Assembly (NCBI GenBank): GCA_034664005.1
Contig: JAXDIL010000118.1
Span: 1-64,000 of the forward strand
DNA: 64,000 nt
Direction of reading: 5' to 3'
Source: JACVRW01 sp034664005
GTDB lineage: Bacteria > Actinomycetota > Thermoleophilia > Solirubrobacterales > Thermoleophilaceae
Within the stretch, counting starts at the first letter, position 1. The number at the start of each line of letters is the position of its first letter. Below are positions 32,847 through 42,499 of this stretch, one piece after another. The notes beneath the pieces were generated by a model. The model had not been told where the DNA came from. It made no database searches and worked only from the letters and a program-made list of their open reading frames with translations. Made by a program: the position numbers and the translations under genes.

Positions 32847-35800
32847 CTACCAGGCGTCTATCTCGACCTCGGGCCAGCGTCGATACAGCGTCAGTGCCTG
32901 TTCGAGGATGAGGTCGGTGTAGATGTCAAGGGGCCGGCCTCCGCCGCCGTCGACTCCGCTGGCGGGTGGGTCCGGAAGGTCCCTGCGGTGTCGGCGCAGG
33001 AGACGCTTGATGCGCTTGCGCACTGCCGCCTCAGTGGACTCGTCTGAAGTCCAGTCGACGGTCAGGTCGCTGCGAATCCCCTGGACGAGCTCGCGCGCGA
33101 TGGTCACGAGCTTCGGGTCCGCAGTCCAGTTCTCGGGATTGCCGGCGAGCGCGTCGTAGAACGCCGCCTCTTCTTCCGTGAGTCCCAGTTCCTCGTGACG
33201 ATGGCGGGCCTCGCGAAGTTGTTTGGCAATCTCGACCAGCCGGGCCACGATTTCTGCGGAAGTGATGGTCCGGTTGTCGTAAGCCTGAAGCAGCTCGTCG
33301 ATGCGGTCGGAGAAGAGCTTTGCCTGCAGGTGGTTCGACCGCAGCCGGACGCGAACCTCCTCGTCGAGGAGCCGTTTGATGAGGTTGACCGCGAGGTTCG
33401 GGCGTTCGCTGACCTTCTTCGTCACTTCGTCGAGGAACTCATCGGAGAGCACTGAGACCTCTGGGCGTTCCTTGCCGGCGAGCTTGAGCACGTCGACGAC
33501 CTCGCCGGCGGCGAGCCCTGTAGAGATGAACTGCTTGACCACCTGCTCGGCCTCGGGGCTTGCTTGGTCGGTCGGGGCCGCGTACGCGCGGACCTCCCGG
33601 GCAACCGCGCCGAAGAACTCGGCGTCGGTGGCCACCTCCACTGCTTCAGATGTGGTCCCGGCCAGCGCGAACCAGCGGCTGAAGAGCGTGTACTGCCTGA
33701 GGAACTCGGTGGTCGAGTCCTGGTCTTCGAGTAATAGGTCCGAGGCTTCCTCGATGAGTTCGGTGACTTCAGTCGCCGGCTTCGTCTCCCAGCCCGCGTA
33801 CTCGACGCCGTGGAGCATCGCCGCAACCACCTCATGCTTCTCGCGCATGTGCTTGACGGCAACCGCCAGCGGGACCGCGACGTCGTCGACATCTTGCTTG
33901 GCATAGGCGGTCAGGGAGGCACGCAGGTCCTCACCGATGCCGATGTAGTCGACGACGAGGCCTCCCGGCTTGTCACGGAAGACGCGGTTGACTCGGGCAA
34001 TGGCCTGCAGCAGACCGTGGTCCTTCATCGGCTTGTCGACGTAGAGGGTGTGCATAACCGGGGCATCGAAGCCGGTTAGCCACATGTCGCGAACGACAAC
34101 GATTCGCAAGGCTGAATCCGGCTGCTTGTAGAGCTCTTCGAGCTCCTCGCGCTGGTGGCGGGTGCGGCGGAAAGCCGAGATTTCCGGGTCGTCGGTGGCG
34201 GTGGCGGAGATGACCGCCGTGACCGCATCCTCACCTAAGTGGGCCTTGAGCCGTTTGACGAGGTCGACGCAGATGCGCTGGCTGTAGCCGACGACCATGG
34301 CCTTGCCCTCTTGGACCTTGCAGCGCTCGGTGTAATGCTCGGCGATGTCCTTGGCGACGACATCGAGTCGCTCGTCCGTCCCGACGAGTTTCTCCAAGCG
34401 CGCCCACGCGGTCTGAAGCTTGCGGGCGGCGCCTTCGTCCTCTTCGGACAGCACCTCCTCGGCCTCGCGAAGCAGCTCCTCGTCCTTGACATCGAGCGGG
34501 ACCACCCGGCTCTCGTAGAAGATGGGCACGACCGCCCCGTCAGCCTCGGCGTCAGAAATGCGGTAGACGGACACGTAATCGCCGAAGGTCAGACGGGTGT
34601 TGCGGTCACCCGCCTCGATGGGCGTCCCCGTGAACCCGATGCGGATGGCGTTCGGGAGCGAGCGCGTGACGTTGCGGGCCAGGTCTCCGTACTGAGTTCG
34701 GTGCGCTTCGTCGGCCATGACGACGATGTTCGCGCGCTCGGATAGGACGGGCATCTGGCTGCGCTCACGGCCGGGGTCGAACTTCTGGATGGTCGTAAAG
34801 ACGATGTCACCTGGCGGCCGTCGCAGGAGCTCGTGGAGCGACTCCTCCTTCCGGCCCTCGGTCGGGCCTTTGGGCGGCTCGATACGTTCCGCGCGCTTGA
34901 CCGCTGCGGCGAGGTGTTTCTGGCGCCGGAAGGTCTTGTACAGCTGGTCGTCGAGCTGCTCACGGTCGGTGAGGGCGACAACGGTCGGGGACTCGAAGCG
35001 AGGGTCCTTGCGGAGCTTCGAGGTGTAGAAGGCCATCAGGTAGCTCTTGCCTGAACCCTGGGTGTGCCAAATGACGCCGGCGCGGCCGTCGCCGTTCATC
35101 GCCGCCCAGGTGGCCTCCAGCGCTTTCTCGACCGCCTGGACCTGGTGGTACTTGGCCATCACCTTCCAGGTCTTGGCGCCATCGGTCTCGAACATCACGT
35201 AGTTGGCGATGAGGTCGAGGAATCGCGCGGGCGTGTAGACGCCTTGAAGCATGACTTTCAGCCCCGTCTGCTTTTTCTCGCCGGGCTGCGGGTCCATGGT
35301 CTTCCACTCGGCGAAGTGCTCCGCCGGCGTTGTCACAGTTCCGACACGGGCTTCGCGGCGGTCGGTGACGGCGATGACCTCGATGAAGCGATAGAGGTAC
35401 GGGATGTCCTGCCAGTAGCCGGCGACCTGGTTGATGACCGCTTGCCCGCCCTTGTCGCCGGGCGCCTTGGCTTCGATTTGGCCCAAGGGGATGCCGTTGA
35501 CAAACAAGAGAATGTCGGGCCGACGCTTCTTCTCCGTTGGACCCGAACCCTGCTCGACGCGGAACTGGTTGACGGCTAGGAACTCGTTGTTGGTGGGGTC
35601 GCCGAAGTCGACGAGCTTCGCTCGGCCGGACTGCTCTTCACCGGAGGAGTCGGTCCAGGTGACGGGCACGCCGAGGACGAGAAACTCGTGAAACGCGTAA
35701 TGGTCGTCGATGAGGACCACAGACGTCGACTCGCGGACGTCTGTGATGACGGCGTCGACCGCCTCATCGGGTAGGTGCGGGTTGAGATGGGCAATGGCGT

Positions 35801-35969
35801 TCCTGAGCCGACGAACAAGTAGGACCTCCCGGTAGTCACCGCGCTCGCTCGCAGGCGCGGAGGGCGCGAGCTTGTGTCCGGGTGCGTGCTCCCAGCCCAG
35901 CTCCTCAAGCCATGCGAGCGCCGGCTGCTCCACCAGCGCGTCTTCGCCGAGCTTGAGGCTGGAGCTCAT
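32847..35969 (-). CDS. hsdR: Type I restriction enzyme, R subunit (HsdR)
   Basis: A 1040-residue translocase/nuclease. The N-terminal nuclease has RRPDILLFVNGIPLGQIEAK (about residues 149-168), carrying D and ExK. The helicase has Walker A TQGSGKSYL (about 303), DEAH in MADEAHRTQYG (about 420) and later motifs including GFTGTPIE and TGFDAPVMHTLYVDK. The C-terminal domain is helical. It starts 4 bases after hsdS, so it is the third gene of the hsdMSR operon. It would cut unmodified DNA after ATP-driven translocation. All core motifs look intact. Confidence 0.95.
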   Translation of the reverse strand: MSSSLKLGEDALVEQPALAWLEELGWEHAPGHKLAPSAPASERGDYREVLLVRRLRNAIAHLNPHLPDEAVDAVITDVRESTSVVLIDDHYAFHEFLVLGVPVTWTDSSGEEQSGRAKLVDFGDPTNNEFLAVNQFRVEQGSGPTEKKRRPDILLFVNGIPLGQIEAKAPGDKGGQAVINQVAGYWQDIPYLYRFIEVIAVTDRREARVGTVTTPAEHFAEWKTMDPQPGEKKQTGLKVMLQGVYTPARFLDLIANYVMFETDGAKTWKVMAKYHQVQAVEKALEATWAAMNGDGRAGVIWHTQGSGKSYLMAFYTSKLRKDPRFESPTVVALTDREQLDDQLYKTFRRQKHLAAAVKRAERIEPPKGPTEGRKEESLHELLRRPPGDIVFTTIQKFDPGRERSQMPVLSERANIVVMADEAHRTQYGDLARNVTRSLPNAIRIGFTGTPIEAGDRNTRLTFGDYVSVYRISDAEADGAVVPIFYESRVVPLDVKDEELLREAEEVLSEEDEGAARKLQTAWARLEKLVGTDERLDVVAKDIAEHYTERCKVQEGKAMVVGYSQRICVDLVKRLKAHLGEDAVTAVISATATDDPEISAFRRTRHQREELEELYKQPDSALRIVVVRDMWLTGFDAPVMHTLYVDKPMKDHGLLQAIARVNRVFRDKPGGLVVDYIGIGEDLRASLTAYAKQDVDDVAVPLAVAVKHMREKHEVVAAMLHGVEYAGWETKPATEVTELIEEASDLLLEDQDSTTEFLRQYTLFSRWFALAGTTSEAVEVATDAEFFGAVAREVRAYAAPTDQASPEAEQVVKQFISTGLAAGEVVDVLKLAGKERPEVSVLSDEFLDEVTKKVSERPNLAVNLIKRLLDEEVRVRLRSNHLQAKLFSDRIDELLQAYDNRTITSAEIVARLVEIAKQLREARHRHEELGLTEEEAAFYDALAGNPENWTADPKLVTIARELVQGIRSDLTVDWTSDESTEAAVRKRIKRLLRRHRRDLPDPPASGVDGGGGRPLDIYTDLILEQALTLYRRWPEVEIDAW

Positions 35970-35973
35970 CCGC

Positions 35974-37173
35974 CTACGCCACTAAGGCGCCGTCTGTATT
36001 GATGGGGAGAGGCAGGCTAAGTCTCCCGGCGAACACCTCGCGCAATGTGAGGTCGCGTAGCTTTTCTAGAACGACGTTTTGTTTCCGTGCATGGTCTTCT
36101 AGTTCGAGCAGAGGTTGCCCAGAGTCAATCCACCGCCCAAGCGCCTCTTCTTCTGGACGCGGCACCGGGGCTGACAGCAAGTCGCCGGGTCTGATGCGCT
36201 GATGAGAGCCGGTCGTTCCCGCGACGTGCGCGAGAACGAACGTGCGGAACGTCTGGTCAAAACGGACTGCTGCGTGGAGGTAGCTGAAGGGGAAGGGCTT
36301 CCTCGGTTGCACCGCGAGAAACTCGGTTGAGCAGACCGCACGGGTATCGGCCTGCGGAGCGGCGGCCCAAACGCGCCACTGCCGACCGGGATTCAGCTTG
36401 GACACGAGCACCGCTCGGCCGTCGAGAAGCGTCTTGCCGGACTTGATGGTCGACCCGAGAACGCGCTCAGGAAGCCGTCCGTTATCGAAGGCAGGGATGC
36501 TGTAATGGTCGAACTCGTCGGTCGGCGCGCGGAGGGGTTGAACCGAGGTTCGGATTTGCGTCGCCACGTCGTCTAGACGCATCTCAGTGGCGCCCTCGAT
36601 GACTTCGGCATAGAGAAGGCGGGCAAGCGCGGCGAGGTTGTCGGCCATTCTCAGGTTGAGCTCTGCATGAGCATCCAAAGCACCAAGCGACTCAGAGATG
36701 GAGCGCTGCTCCCCGGGGTCGTGGAGCAGCGGAACCTGCAGTGCTCGGATATCCGACATGTTCAGGTGCGCCACGGTTGAGCCTTCGGAGCGGCTGGTCA
36801 TTGCGTGCTGTAGCTGCGGCGAAAGCAGCAGGTAGAGCAAATACCGAGGTTCAACGCGTGAAGGGTCAGGCCGAAGTAAGACCGTCCGCTGCCCAAGACA
36901 GATGCGGGCATCGTCCGGGACGATGCCGACGGCTCCAACCGGTGCTTCGCGGGCCAGAACGAGGTCTCCCGTACGCGGCTCCATTCGCTGGCTCCACGTC
37001 CTCCACGTCCCTTCGCTGACTCGCTTGGCTTGGTGAAGTAGCAATCTCCCAGCGCGAATGTCCCGGGTTCCCGGCGCGTAGTACTCGCCGGTGGGGTCAG
37101 CGGGGGCAGTTTTGTGCTCGCAATCGATGATGGCCTCGCACAGGTCATCGAGGCGAGCGTGCGGCGCAGTCAC
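35974..37173 (-). CDS. hsdS: Type I restriction-modification specificity subunit (HsdS)
   Basis: A 399-residue protein with two target-recognition domains (about 1-150 and 200-345), each followed by a helical spacer (SISESLGALDAHAELNLRMADNLAALARLLYAE and the C-terminal LELEDHARKQNVVLEKLRD). This gives the bipartite recognition typical of type I enzymes. GTG at 37173 overlaps the hsdM stop. It would bind two half-sites and dock HsdM and HsdR. The recognition sequence cannot be predicted by eye. Confidence 0.9.
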   Translation of the reverse strand: MTAPHARLDDLCEAIIDCEHKTAPADPTGEYYAPGTRDIRAGRLLLHQAKRVSEGTWRTWSQRMEPRTGDLVLAREAPVGAVGIVPDDARICLGQRTVLLRPDPSRVEPRYLLYLLLSPQLQHAMTSRSEGSTVAHLNMSDIRALQVPLLHDPGEQRSISESLGALDAHAELNLRMADNLAALARLLYAEVIEGATEMRLDDVATQIRTSVQPLRAPTDEFDHYSIPAFDNGRLPERVLGSTIKSGKTLLDGRAVLVSKLNPGRQWRVWAAAPQADTRAVCSTEFLAVQPRKPFPFSYLHAAVRFDQTFRTFVLAHVAGTTGSHQRIRPGDLLSAPVPRPEEEALGRWIDSGQPLLELEDHARKQNVVLEKLRDLTLREVFAGRLSLPLPINTDGALVA

Positions 37174-38762
37174 CTGGTGGTGACTCCGAAGCGCTCTGCA
37201 ATCAAGTCGCGGAGTTCTTCCGCCTTCTCGAACTGGTGAGCGAGTTCCGTCTGTAGAGCAGCGATGCGCTCGCCCGCCGGTCCTGCTCCGTCATCGCTCC
37301 AGGCGGCTCCCACGTATCGACCCGGAGTCAACGCAAACTTGTGGGCCTCAATCTCATTCAAGGTCGCGGACCTGCAGAACCCTTCTTCGTCCGCGAAGTC
37401 GCTGCCGTTCCGCCACTCGTGGTACTTGCTAGCGATGCGCCCGATGCCCGCCTCAGTCAACTCGACCTGCGTGCGGCTGAGCTTCTCGCCCATCGCGCGG
37501 GCGTCGACGAATAGCACTTCGCCTCGGCGGTCCCGTTTGCCCTCACTCGCCTTGTCCCGGTCTAGGAACCATAGGCACACAGGGATGCCGGTCGTGTAGA
37601 AGAGCTGGGCAGGGCAGGCGACGACGCAGTCGAGAAGGTCATCCCGGACGATGGCTTCGCGGATGGCGCCTTCTCCCCCAGAGTTGGACGTCAAGGAGCC
37701 GTTCGCCATCACGAAGCCGGCACGTCCGTCCGGGGCCAGGTGGGCGATGAAGTGCTGAATCCATGCGTAGTTGGCATTCCCGTCCGGCGGCAACCCGTAC
37801 TTCCAGCGGGAGTCCTTTGACACGCGGTCGACGCCCCATGCCTTTTGGTTGAACGGCGGATTGGCAAGTACGAAGTCCGCGCGCAAGCTCTGGAACTGGT
37901 CGTCGAGCAGGGACCCGCCTTCGGTGTACCTGAGGTCGCCGGACAGCCCGTGAATAGCGAGGTTCATTCGGCCGATGCGCCAGGTGGCCTGGTTCTTTTC
38001 CTGCCCGTAGATGCGGATATCGCGGGGACGTCCGTCATGTGCCTTGACGAACTTCGCGCTCTGCACGAACAAGCCGCCGGACCCGCAGGCGGGGTCAAAG
38101 ACCCGGCCCTCATAGGGCTCCAACATTTCGACCAACAGCCGCGTCACCGAAGCCGGCGTGTAGAACTCGCCGCCGCGGTGGCCTTCGTTTCGAGCGAAGG
38201 TCTTGATGAAGTACTCGTAGGTGCGGCCGAGTATGTCCCGCGCGGTTTCCTCGTCGTCGCCAAAGCCAATGCGGTCGATGGTCTTGACCAGCTCACCCAG
38301 TGTTGTCGGGTGCAGCGGCGCGCGGGCGTAGATGCGGGGCAGGACACCGCGTAGCTGGTTCTCGTTTTCGGCCTCGATGACCTTGAGCGCCTTGTCAACG
38401 CGCTCCCCAATGTCCGGCTGGGTCACCGCGGTCATGAGCTCCGACCAACGAGCGCCTTCGGGGACCCAAAAGACGTTCTCGGAGACGTATTCGTCGCGGT
38501 CTTCGAGAATGTCGTGCCGCTCATCCGCGTTGTCGGTGAAGTACTCATCGTTCTCGGGGTCGCGCGTCCAGGAATCGATTCGAGCCCGCTGGCGCTCGAA
38601 CGAGTCGGAGATGTACTTCAGGAAGATGAGGCCGAGAACGAGATGCTTGTACTCCGCCGACTCCACGGAACCGCGGAGCTGGTCGGCCGCTGAGAAGAGG
38701 TCGCGAGCGAACGGCAGGTCGCCGCCATTCCCGTTCGGCACTGCGTTGGAAGATGTCGTCAC
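37170..38762 (-). CDS. hsdM: Type I DNA methyltransferase (HsdM)
   Basis: A 530-residue N6-adenine methyltransferase. An N-terminal helical domain (SVESAEYKHLVLGLIFLKYISD) precedes the SAM-binding motif FDPACGSGGL (about residue 222) and the catalytic NPPFN (about 301). It begins with GTG at 38762 and is the first gene of the hsdMSR operon. A 173-base region upstream separates it from the divergent glycosylase-like gene and probably holds the operon promoter. Confidence 0.95.
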   Translation of the reverse strand: MTTSSNAVPNGNGGDLPFARDLFSAADQLRGSVESAEYKHLVLGLIFLKYISDSFERQRARIDSWTRDPENDEYFTDNADERHDILEDRDEYVSENVFWVPEGARWSELMTAVTQPDIGERVDKALKVIEAENENQLRGVLPRIYARAPLHPTTLGELVKTIDRIGFGDDEETARDILGRTYEYFIKTFARNEGHRGGEFYTPASVTRLLVEMLEPYEGRVFDPACGSGGLFVQSAKFVKAHDGRPRDIRIYGQEKNQATWRIGRMNLAIHGLSGDLRYTEGGSLLDDQFQSLRADFVLANPPFNQKAWGVDRVSKDSRWKYGLPPDGNANYAWIQHFIAHLAPDGRAGFVMANGSLTSNSGGEGAIREAIVRDDLLDCVVACPAQLFYTTGIPVCLWFLDRDKASEGKRDRRGEVLFVDARAMGEKLSRTQVELTEAGIGRIASKYHEWRNGSDFADEEGFCRSATLNEIEAHKFALTPGRYVGAAWSDDGAGPAGERIAALQTELAHQFEKAEELRDLIAERFGVTTR

Positions 38763-38935
38763 GTCGTCAACCTTCTATTCGATACGGAAGCATCCGGCCT
38801 GTCGGCGGAAGTCAGCCTAACTTGACGAACAGTCGGGATGGGAGGCTCGTCTTGACTTACGAGCGACCCCTGGCAATCCGCGATAGCCCGTCGGAAAGAG
38901 GTCAGGTTGAACCTCTAGCGACCGATGAGACGACC

Positions 38936-39670
38936 ATGAAGGCGGTGGAGCAACGCTGGCTCGACTACGCATGGACGGTGGTCAACGCGTCCCAGCACCA
39001 CCGTCGCGGCTGCCTTGTCCGCGATGCCGCCTCGGGCCGCGGGCTCGACGGCGGCAACGACATCCGCTTCCCCGGCTTCCTGGGTGAGCGATACACGCCG
39101 GAGCAAGGCCTTCTCTGCGTTGGCCAGGTCCACAGGGAACCCACGAATCCGGAGCATCTCGATGGGGACCCCGAGCGCTTTATCGCCGCCCACCGCGCTT
39201 GGCGGGAGTCCGGACGACTCGCCGACGCCGACACCGCCTTCCTCGCGGAGGTTCGTCGTTACTACGCCGCCACCGCGGCCAGTTGGAACCCTTGGCACAC
39301 GCACTTCAAGCGCATGGTCGTCGGCGAACTCGGACTCGACATGTCCCACATCGCTTACACGAACCTCGCGAAGTGTCGCCAGAACCCTGCCGGCAAGAAC
39401 CCGAGGAAGCTGTCGGACTATTGCCAGCAGGACTTCCCCGTCGACCGTTTGGTGGAAGTGCTGCAGCCGGTCGCGGTCATCGTCTGCGTCATCTCCGCGG
39501 ACCCCACCCGCGAGGGCCGCTGGGCAAGCCCCTCGTGGGAGCCGCTCGTGTTCGCGTGCGAGGGCCGCAATGGATGCGACGTTCGCGGACGGGGCCCGAC
39601 GGTATGGGCTCCGGAAGCGGCGGCTCGTGTGCGCCAGCGCTGGTCTCAGTTGGAGACCGCGACGACTTAG
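38936..39670 (+). CDS. Possible uracil-DNA glycosylase-like protein
   Basis: A 244-residue protein. LLCVGQVHREP followed by HIAYTNLAKCRQNPAGKNPRK, then a Cys and LQPVAVIVCVIS, resembles the order of strands in the uracil-DNA glycosylase superfamily, where the equivalent segments are a GxxPG loop and TNxVKCR. The canonical catalytic Asp and the HPSP motif are not clear, so activity is doubtful. It is divergent from hsdM inside the island. It could be a base-modification sensor or an inactive fold. The assignment is weak. Confidence 0.45.
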   Translation: MKAVEQRWLDYAWTVVNASQHHRRGCLVRDAASGRGLDGGNDIRFPGFLGERYTPEQGLLCVGQVHREPTNPEHLDGDPERFIAAHRAWRESGRLADADTAFLAEVRRYYAATAASWNPWHTHFKRMVVGELGLDMSHIAYTNLAKCRQNPAGKNPRKLSDYCQQDFPVDRLVEVLQPVAVIVCVISADPTREGRWASPSWEPLVFACEGRNGCDVRGRGPTVWAPEAAARVRQRWSQLETATT

Positions 39671-39724
39671 CTCGGAGCCGGAGCGGTGCGAGGTAGCTTT
39701 CGCCTCCGCTTATCTGTGCGCTGG

Positions 39725-41044
39725 TCAGAGGTTGGGTTCCGGCACGTCCGAGCCCATTCGCTGGAGGAGGTTGCGACCGATGTATGCGCCAGGAGCGTTG
39801 GGGCGGTACTTAGCGAGAAGCTCCCTGTGGAAGACATCGACGAACTGCTCCGGGAGACGCTCGAATGCCTGGTTGAGTTCATCGGTTGCGTCGAATGGAC
39901 TGTCTTCGAGCAGGGCTCTAACGAGCGCGCTTACGACGCGCTCCGCGTCGGCTTCAGTGAAATGCGGCGCGAGCATGCAAGCGAGCCTGGTGGCATAGGC
40001 CTGGGCGTCCCAACCCCCACCCAAGCGTGAGACAAGCGTGTCGAGGAGGTCGGCTCGGCGCTCGTCCGAGACAGCGGGGAACAGGCGTGCTGTCGCCTCT
40101 TCGAGCACCGCGCCGGAGCGCACGCCCCGATTAACTATCCCCGCGCTCAAGTCGTCGATGACTGCGAGAGCAACTTTGTCTTGGTGCCTGCGTTCGAGCA
40201 GCTCGTAAACGGTCGGCGTCACCATCTCGATGCCGAGGATTAGCGTGTCATCGTCAGCAATCCACCGTCCGCAGCGATTGGCCGCGACCCGCACGGGCGC
40301 GTCCTCTGTGCCGAGGCGGTGGAGCGCCCGGTGGTAGACGATGCGAAGGTTTCGGGCCTTCGTGCCGTCGTTCGCGTCCGCGGCGTCTTTGACGCGGTCC
40401 ATCAGCTTTTCGACGAGCTCTGGCCGCCGACCGGTGGGAACGCTGTGAATGAGGTCATCGGCCGCTTCGCGAGTGGCGGGGAACCGAGGTTGCGACGCCT
40501 CGTCGACAGCCTCGTCGACGGCTACCGGTGAAGACGCTGCCTCAAGGTGGCGAGCACAGATGCTCATGACGGCCAAACGCTCGAACGCCCCGGCTCGGTC
40601 GCCCTCAACCGGACTTTCAGTCTGGTGCATTTCTGGGTTCCGGACGTAGAAGGCAACGCCAGTCAGGAATCGCCAAACCCCACGGTGCATGTCGCGTTCA
40701 GTGTCGTTGGACATACCAGTCAGGGGCAGCTGAGGCGTCGTGTCGCCAATGCGCTCCATCAGCTGCGACCCATCGAGGTTAGGCTGGTTCAGCCGTTGGC
40801 GGGCCAGGTCCCGCAACGCGAACCACGCGTCCTGGAGCGCGGCCGGGTAGTCCCCTCGCTCCCAATCCTCTTGAGCAGCATCGGCGATGAGCGGATGCAT
40901 CTCGTCGAAGTGAAGGCGCCGCTCGGGCTCATCGACAGTTGGAGGGTCCAGCTCGTCGTGGGGGTCGTCGACGTCGGTCACGGTCGAACAGGGTCGCACG
41001 ACAACCAAAAAAGCTTCCGTTTCGCCGGTCACCGAGCGCAACAC
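39725..41044 (-). CDS. Ymh/TIGR02391-type HEPN-like protein (possible abortive-infection factor)
   Basis: A protein of up to 439 residues. Residues about 44-165 match the TIGR02391/Ymh pattern: an N-terminal MHPLIADAAQEDWERGDYPAA helix pair, LDGSQLMERI, then FLTGVAFYVRNPEMHQ. The RNPEMH segment fits the Rx4-6H motif of HEPN RNases. The C-terminal 270 residues are helical repeats of unknown function. GTG at 41044 or 41032 may be the start. HEPN proteins of this kind are frequent in defence islands, where they act as RNA-cleaving toxins. No partner antitoxin is obvious beside it. Confidence 0.6.
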   Translation of the reverse strand: MLRSVTGETEAFLVVVRPCSTVTDVDDPHDELDPPTVDEPERRLHFDEMHPLIADAAQEDWERGDYPAALQDAWFALRDLARQRLNQPNLDGSQLMERIGDTTPQLPLTGMSNDTERDMHRGVWRFLTGVAFYVRNPEMHQTESPVEGDRAGAFERLAVMSICARHLEAASSPVAVDEAVDEASQPRFPATREAADDLIHSVPTGRRPELVEKLMDRVKDAADANDGTKARNLRIVYHRALHRLGTEDAPVRVAANRCGRWIADDDTLILGIEMVTPTVYELLERRHQDKVALAVIDDLSAGIVNRGVRSGAVLEEATARLFPAVSDERRADLLDTLVSRLGGGWDAQAYATRLACMLAPHFTEADAERVVSALVRALLEDSPFDATDELNQAFERLPEQFVDVFHRELLAKYRPNAPGAYIGRNLLQRMGSDVPEPNL

Positions 41045-41464
41045 TGCGCTCGCCCCAGACGCCCGAGCGCGACTTCGAGCTCATCGTGGGCCGACATGAG
41101 CACTGACGCATAGCCATGGCGTGCCTCGGCGGCCGCGGTAAGTCGGGCTGGCAGGGCGTGCGCGACGACCGGTGGCCGCCGGCGCACGCCCTTCGGTTCG
41201 CGGACCGTCTATCGGCCACGAACGAGCTCCCACACCGTCAGTGCGAGAAGCAGAGTCACGAAATCCATATCGGGCCTTTTCTTCGACCGGCTCCGATGGC
41301 CGGGTTGGCCAGTTCCCTGGCACTAATTACGTGGCCCGATGCAGGGGTCTTTGTAGTGCGAGAGCGCGGTCGTCTTGTAGGCGCGGATATCAACCATTAC
41401 GCCAGAGAACCCTGCAGAAGACGTGGTCCCTGGTGGCTGGCGGGCCTAGGCCCTGCAACCGGCG
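41045..41464. other. 420-base stretch without a supported gene
   Basis: Between the HEPN-like gene and the coiled-coil gene. Open frames exist on both strands but lack ribosome-binding sites, homology and normal codon composition. It may hold the promoter of the HEPN-like gene, which starts at its left edge. Nothing else is recognised. Confidence 0.5.
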
Positions 41465-42190
41465 TCAGTCGGGCTTGTCGCCGAGCGAGCGCAGCGCTTC
41501 TTCCAATGCTCGCTCAGTCGCCTGAATCTCGCTCGTCAACTCGGTCCTTCTCACACGGGCGGCAGCGATGTCGTCGACGCCGGCATCCACGGGTAGGTCT
41601 TGCGCCGCGGCGAGCGCAGCGCCTAATTCAGTCAAGCGCCGTCGCGCGCGCTCGGGGAACAAGAAGTCGAGCTGGTAGGTGCCAGCAGCGCTAGTCCGTT
41701 GCACCACCGGCGAGCGGCCAACCTGCGTCAGGAAGGTGGCCACAGGGTCCTTGCCAGCGGGTAGGAAGCCTTCGCGCGTGAACAGCTCGAACCAGGTCCG
41801 ATAGTGCACCGGGCTTCGGGCTTGTGTCGAACCAGCAAGAACTCTCACCGCGGCCTCGCGGATACGAGCTCCTTTGAGAACGAGGTTCCCCGTTGGAACA
41901 GGGTCCGCGCTCCGGTTCGGAACTGCCCGTAAGCGAGAGCCTCCGTTGCGAGTTGCGGGAGTGATGTCGTCGTGCACGAAGCGGTTGAGCATGCGGAGGT
42001 GATTGGCCAGCTCCTCGCGCGCCGCTTCGACGGCGGCGAGCTCGCGCCCAAGCTCGTCCCGCCGCGCTTGAAGCCTCGCGGCTTCGCGTTCCACACGTTC
42101 GCGTTCTGCGAACGCGGCTGAGCGCATCCGCCGTGAAGGAGTCCATGTCTCGGACGTGGTCACCTCCGGAGCAATAGCGGCTTTAGCCAT
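41465..42190 (-). CDS. Coiled-coil protein with possible HARE-HTH domain
   Basis: A 241-residue protein: a long coiled coil (about 25-70, AFAERERVEREAARLQARRD onward), then about residues 110-180 (IREAAVRVLAG, PVHYRTWFELFTREGFLP, DPVATFLTQVGRSPVV, GTYQLD) resembling a HARE-HTH/winged-helix fold found in restriction and chromatin proteins, then a second coiled coil. It may bridge DNA or modified DNA to another effector. The family assignment is tentative. It lies between two gaps of 420 and 309 bases, so it probably has its own promoter. Confidence 0.55.
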   Translation of the reverse strand: MAKAAIAPEVTTSETWTPSRRMRSAAFAERERVEREAARLQARRDELGRELAAVEAAREELANHLRMLNRFVHDDITPATRNGGSRLRAVPNRSADPVPTGNLVLKGARIREAAVRVLAGSTQARSPVHYRTWFELFTREGFLPAGKDPVATFLTQVGRSPVVQRTSAAGTYQLDFLFPERARRRLTELGAALAAAQDLPVDAGVDDIAAARVRRTELTSEIQATERALEEALRSLGDKPD

Positions 42191-42499
42191 GAACAGGGAT
42201 GTTGATGGCTGAGCGCGACGTTCCTACACGCCAGTCCTACAGCGGGTCGCTACACCTGGACCGCTGGCAACGTCTCGGACGACCCTGTGGACAGCATGTT
42301 CATAGGCAACGAAAGCGCCTGCACAGGGATGAAGCGACCGTCGAACGCTGCCTGTAGGCATCGCTGGCACCGTCGGCGACTTCGCTATTTCGGCGCTTTT
42401 CTAATCCGCTTGAGAGCTACACCGGCGGCTGTGCCGTCCGAGGGTCGGTGTTCAATCGTTCCTGTCGTCACAAACTCGACCTCAACGGAGGCGCCTCAG
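42191..42499. other. 309-base intergenic stretch
   Basis: Divergent region between the coiled-coil gene and the DUF2188 gene. It should contain a promoter for each. The plus-strand ribosome-binding site ggagg (42487-42491) lies at its right end. No repeat, RNA gene or clear palindrome was seen. Confidence 0.45.

Noticed and set aside
41116..41694. Plus-strand open frame in the 41.1-41.5 kb gap
   Set aside because: No ribosome-binding site, Arg-rich composition, and it runs antisense into the coiled-coil gene.
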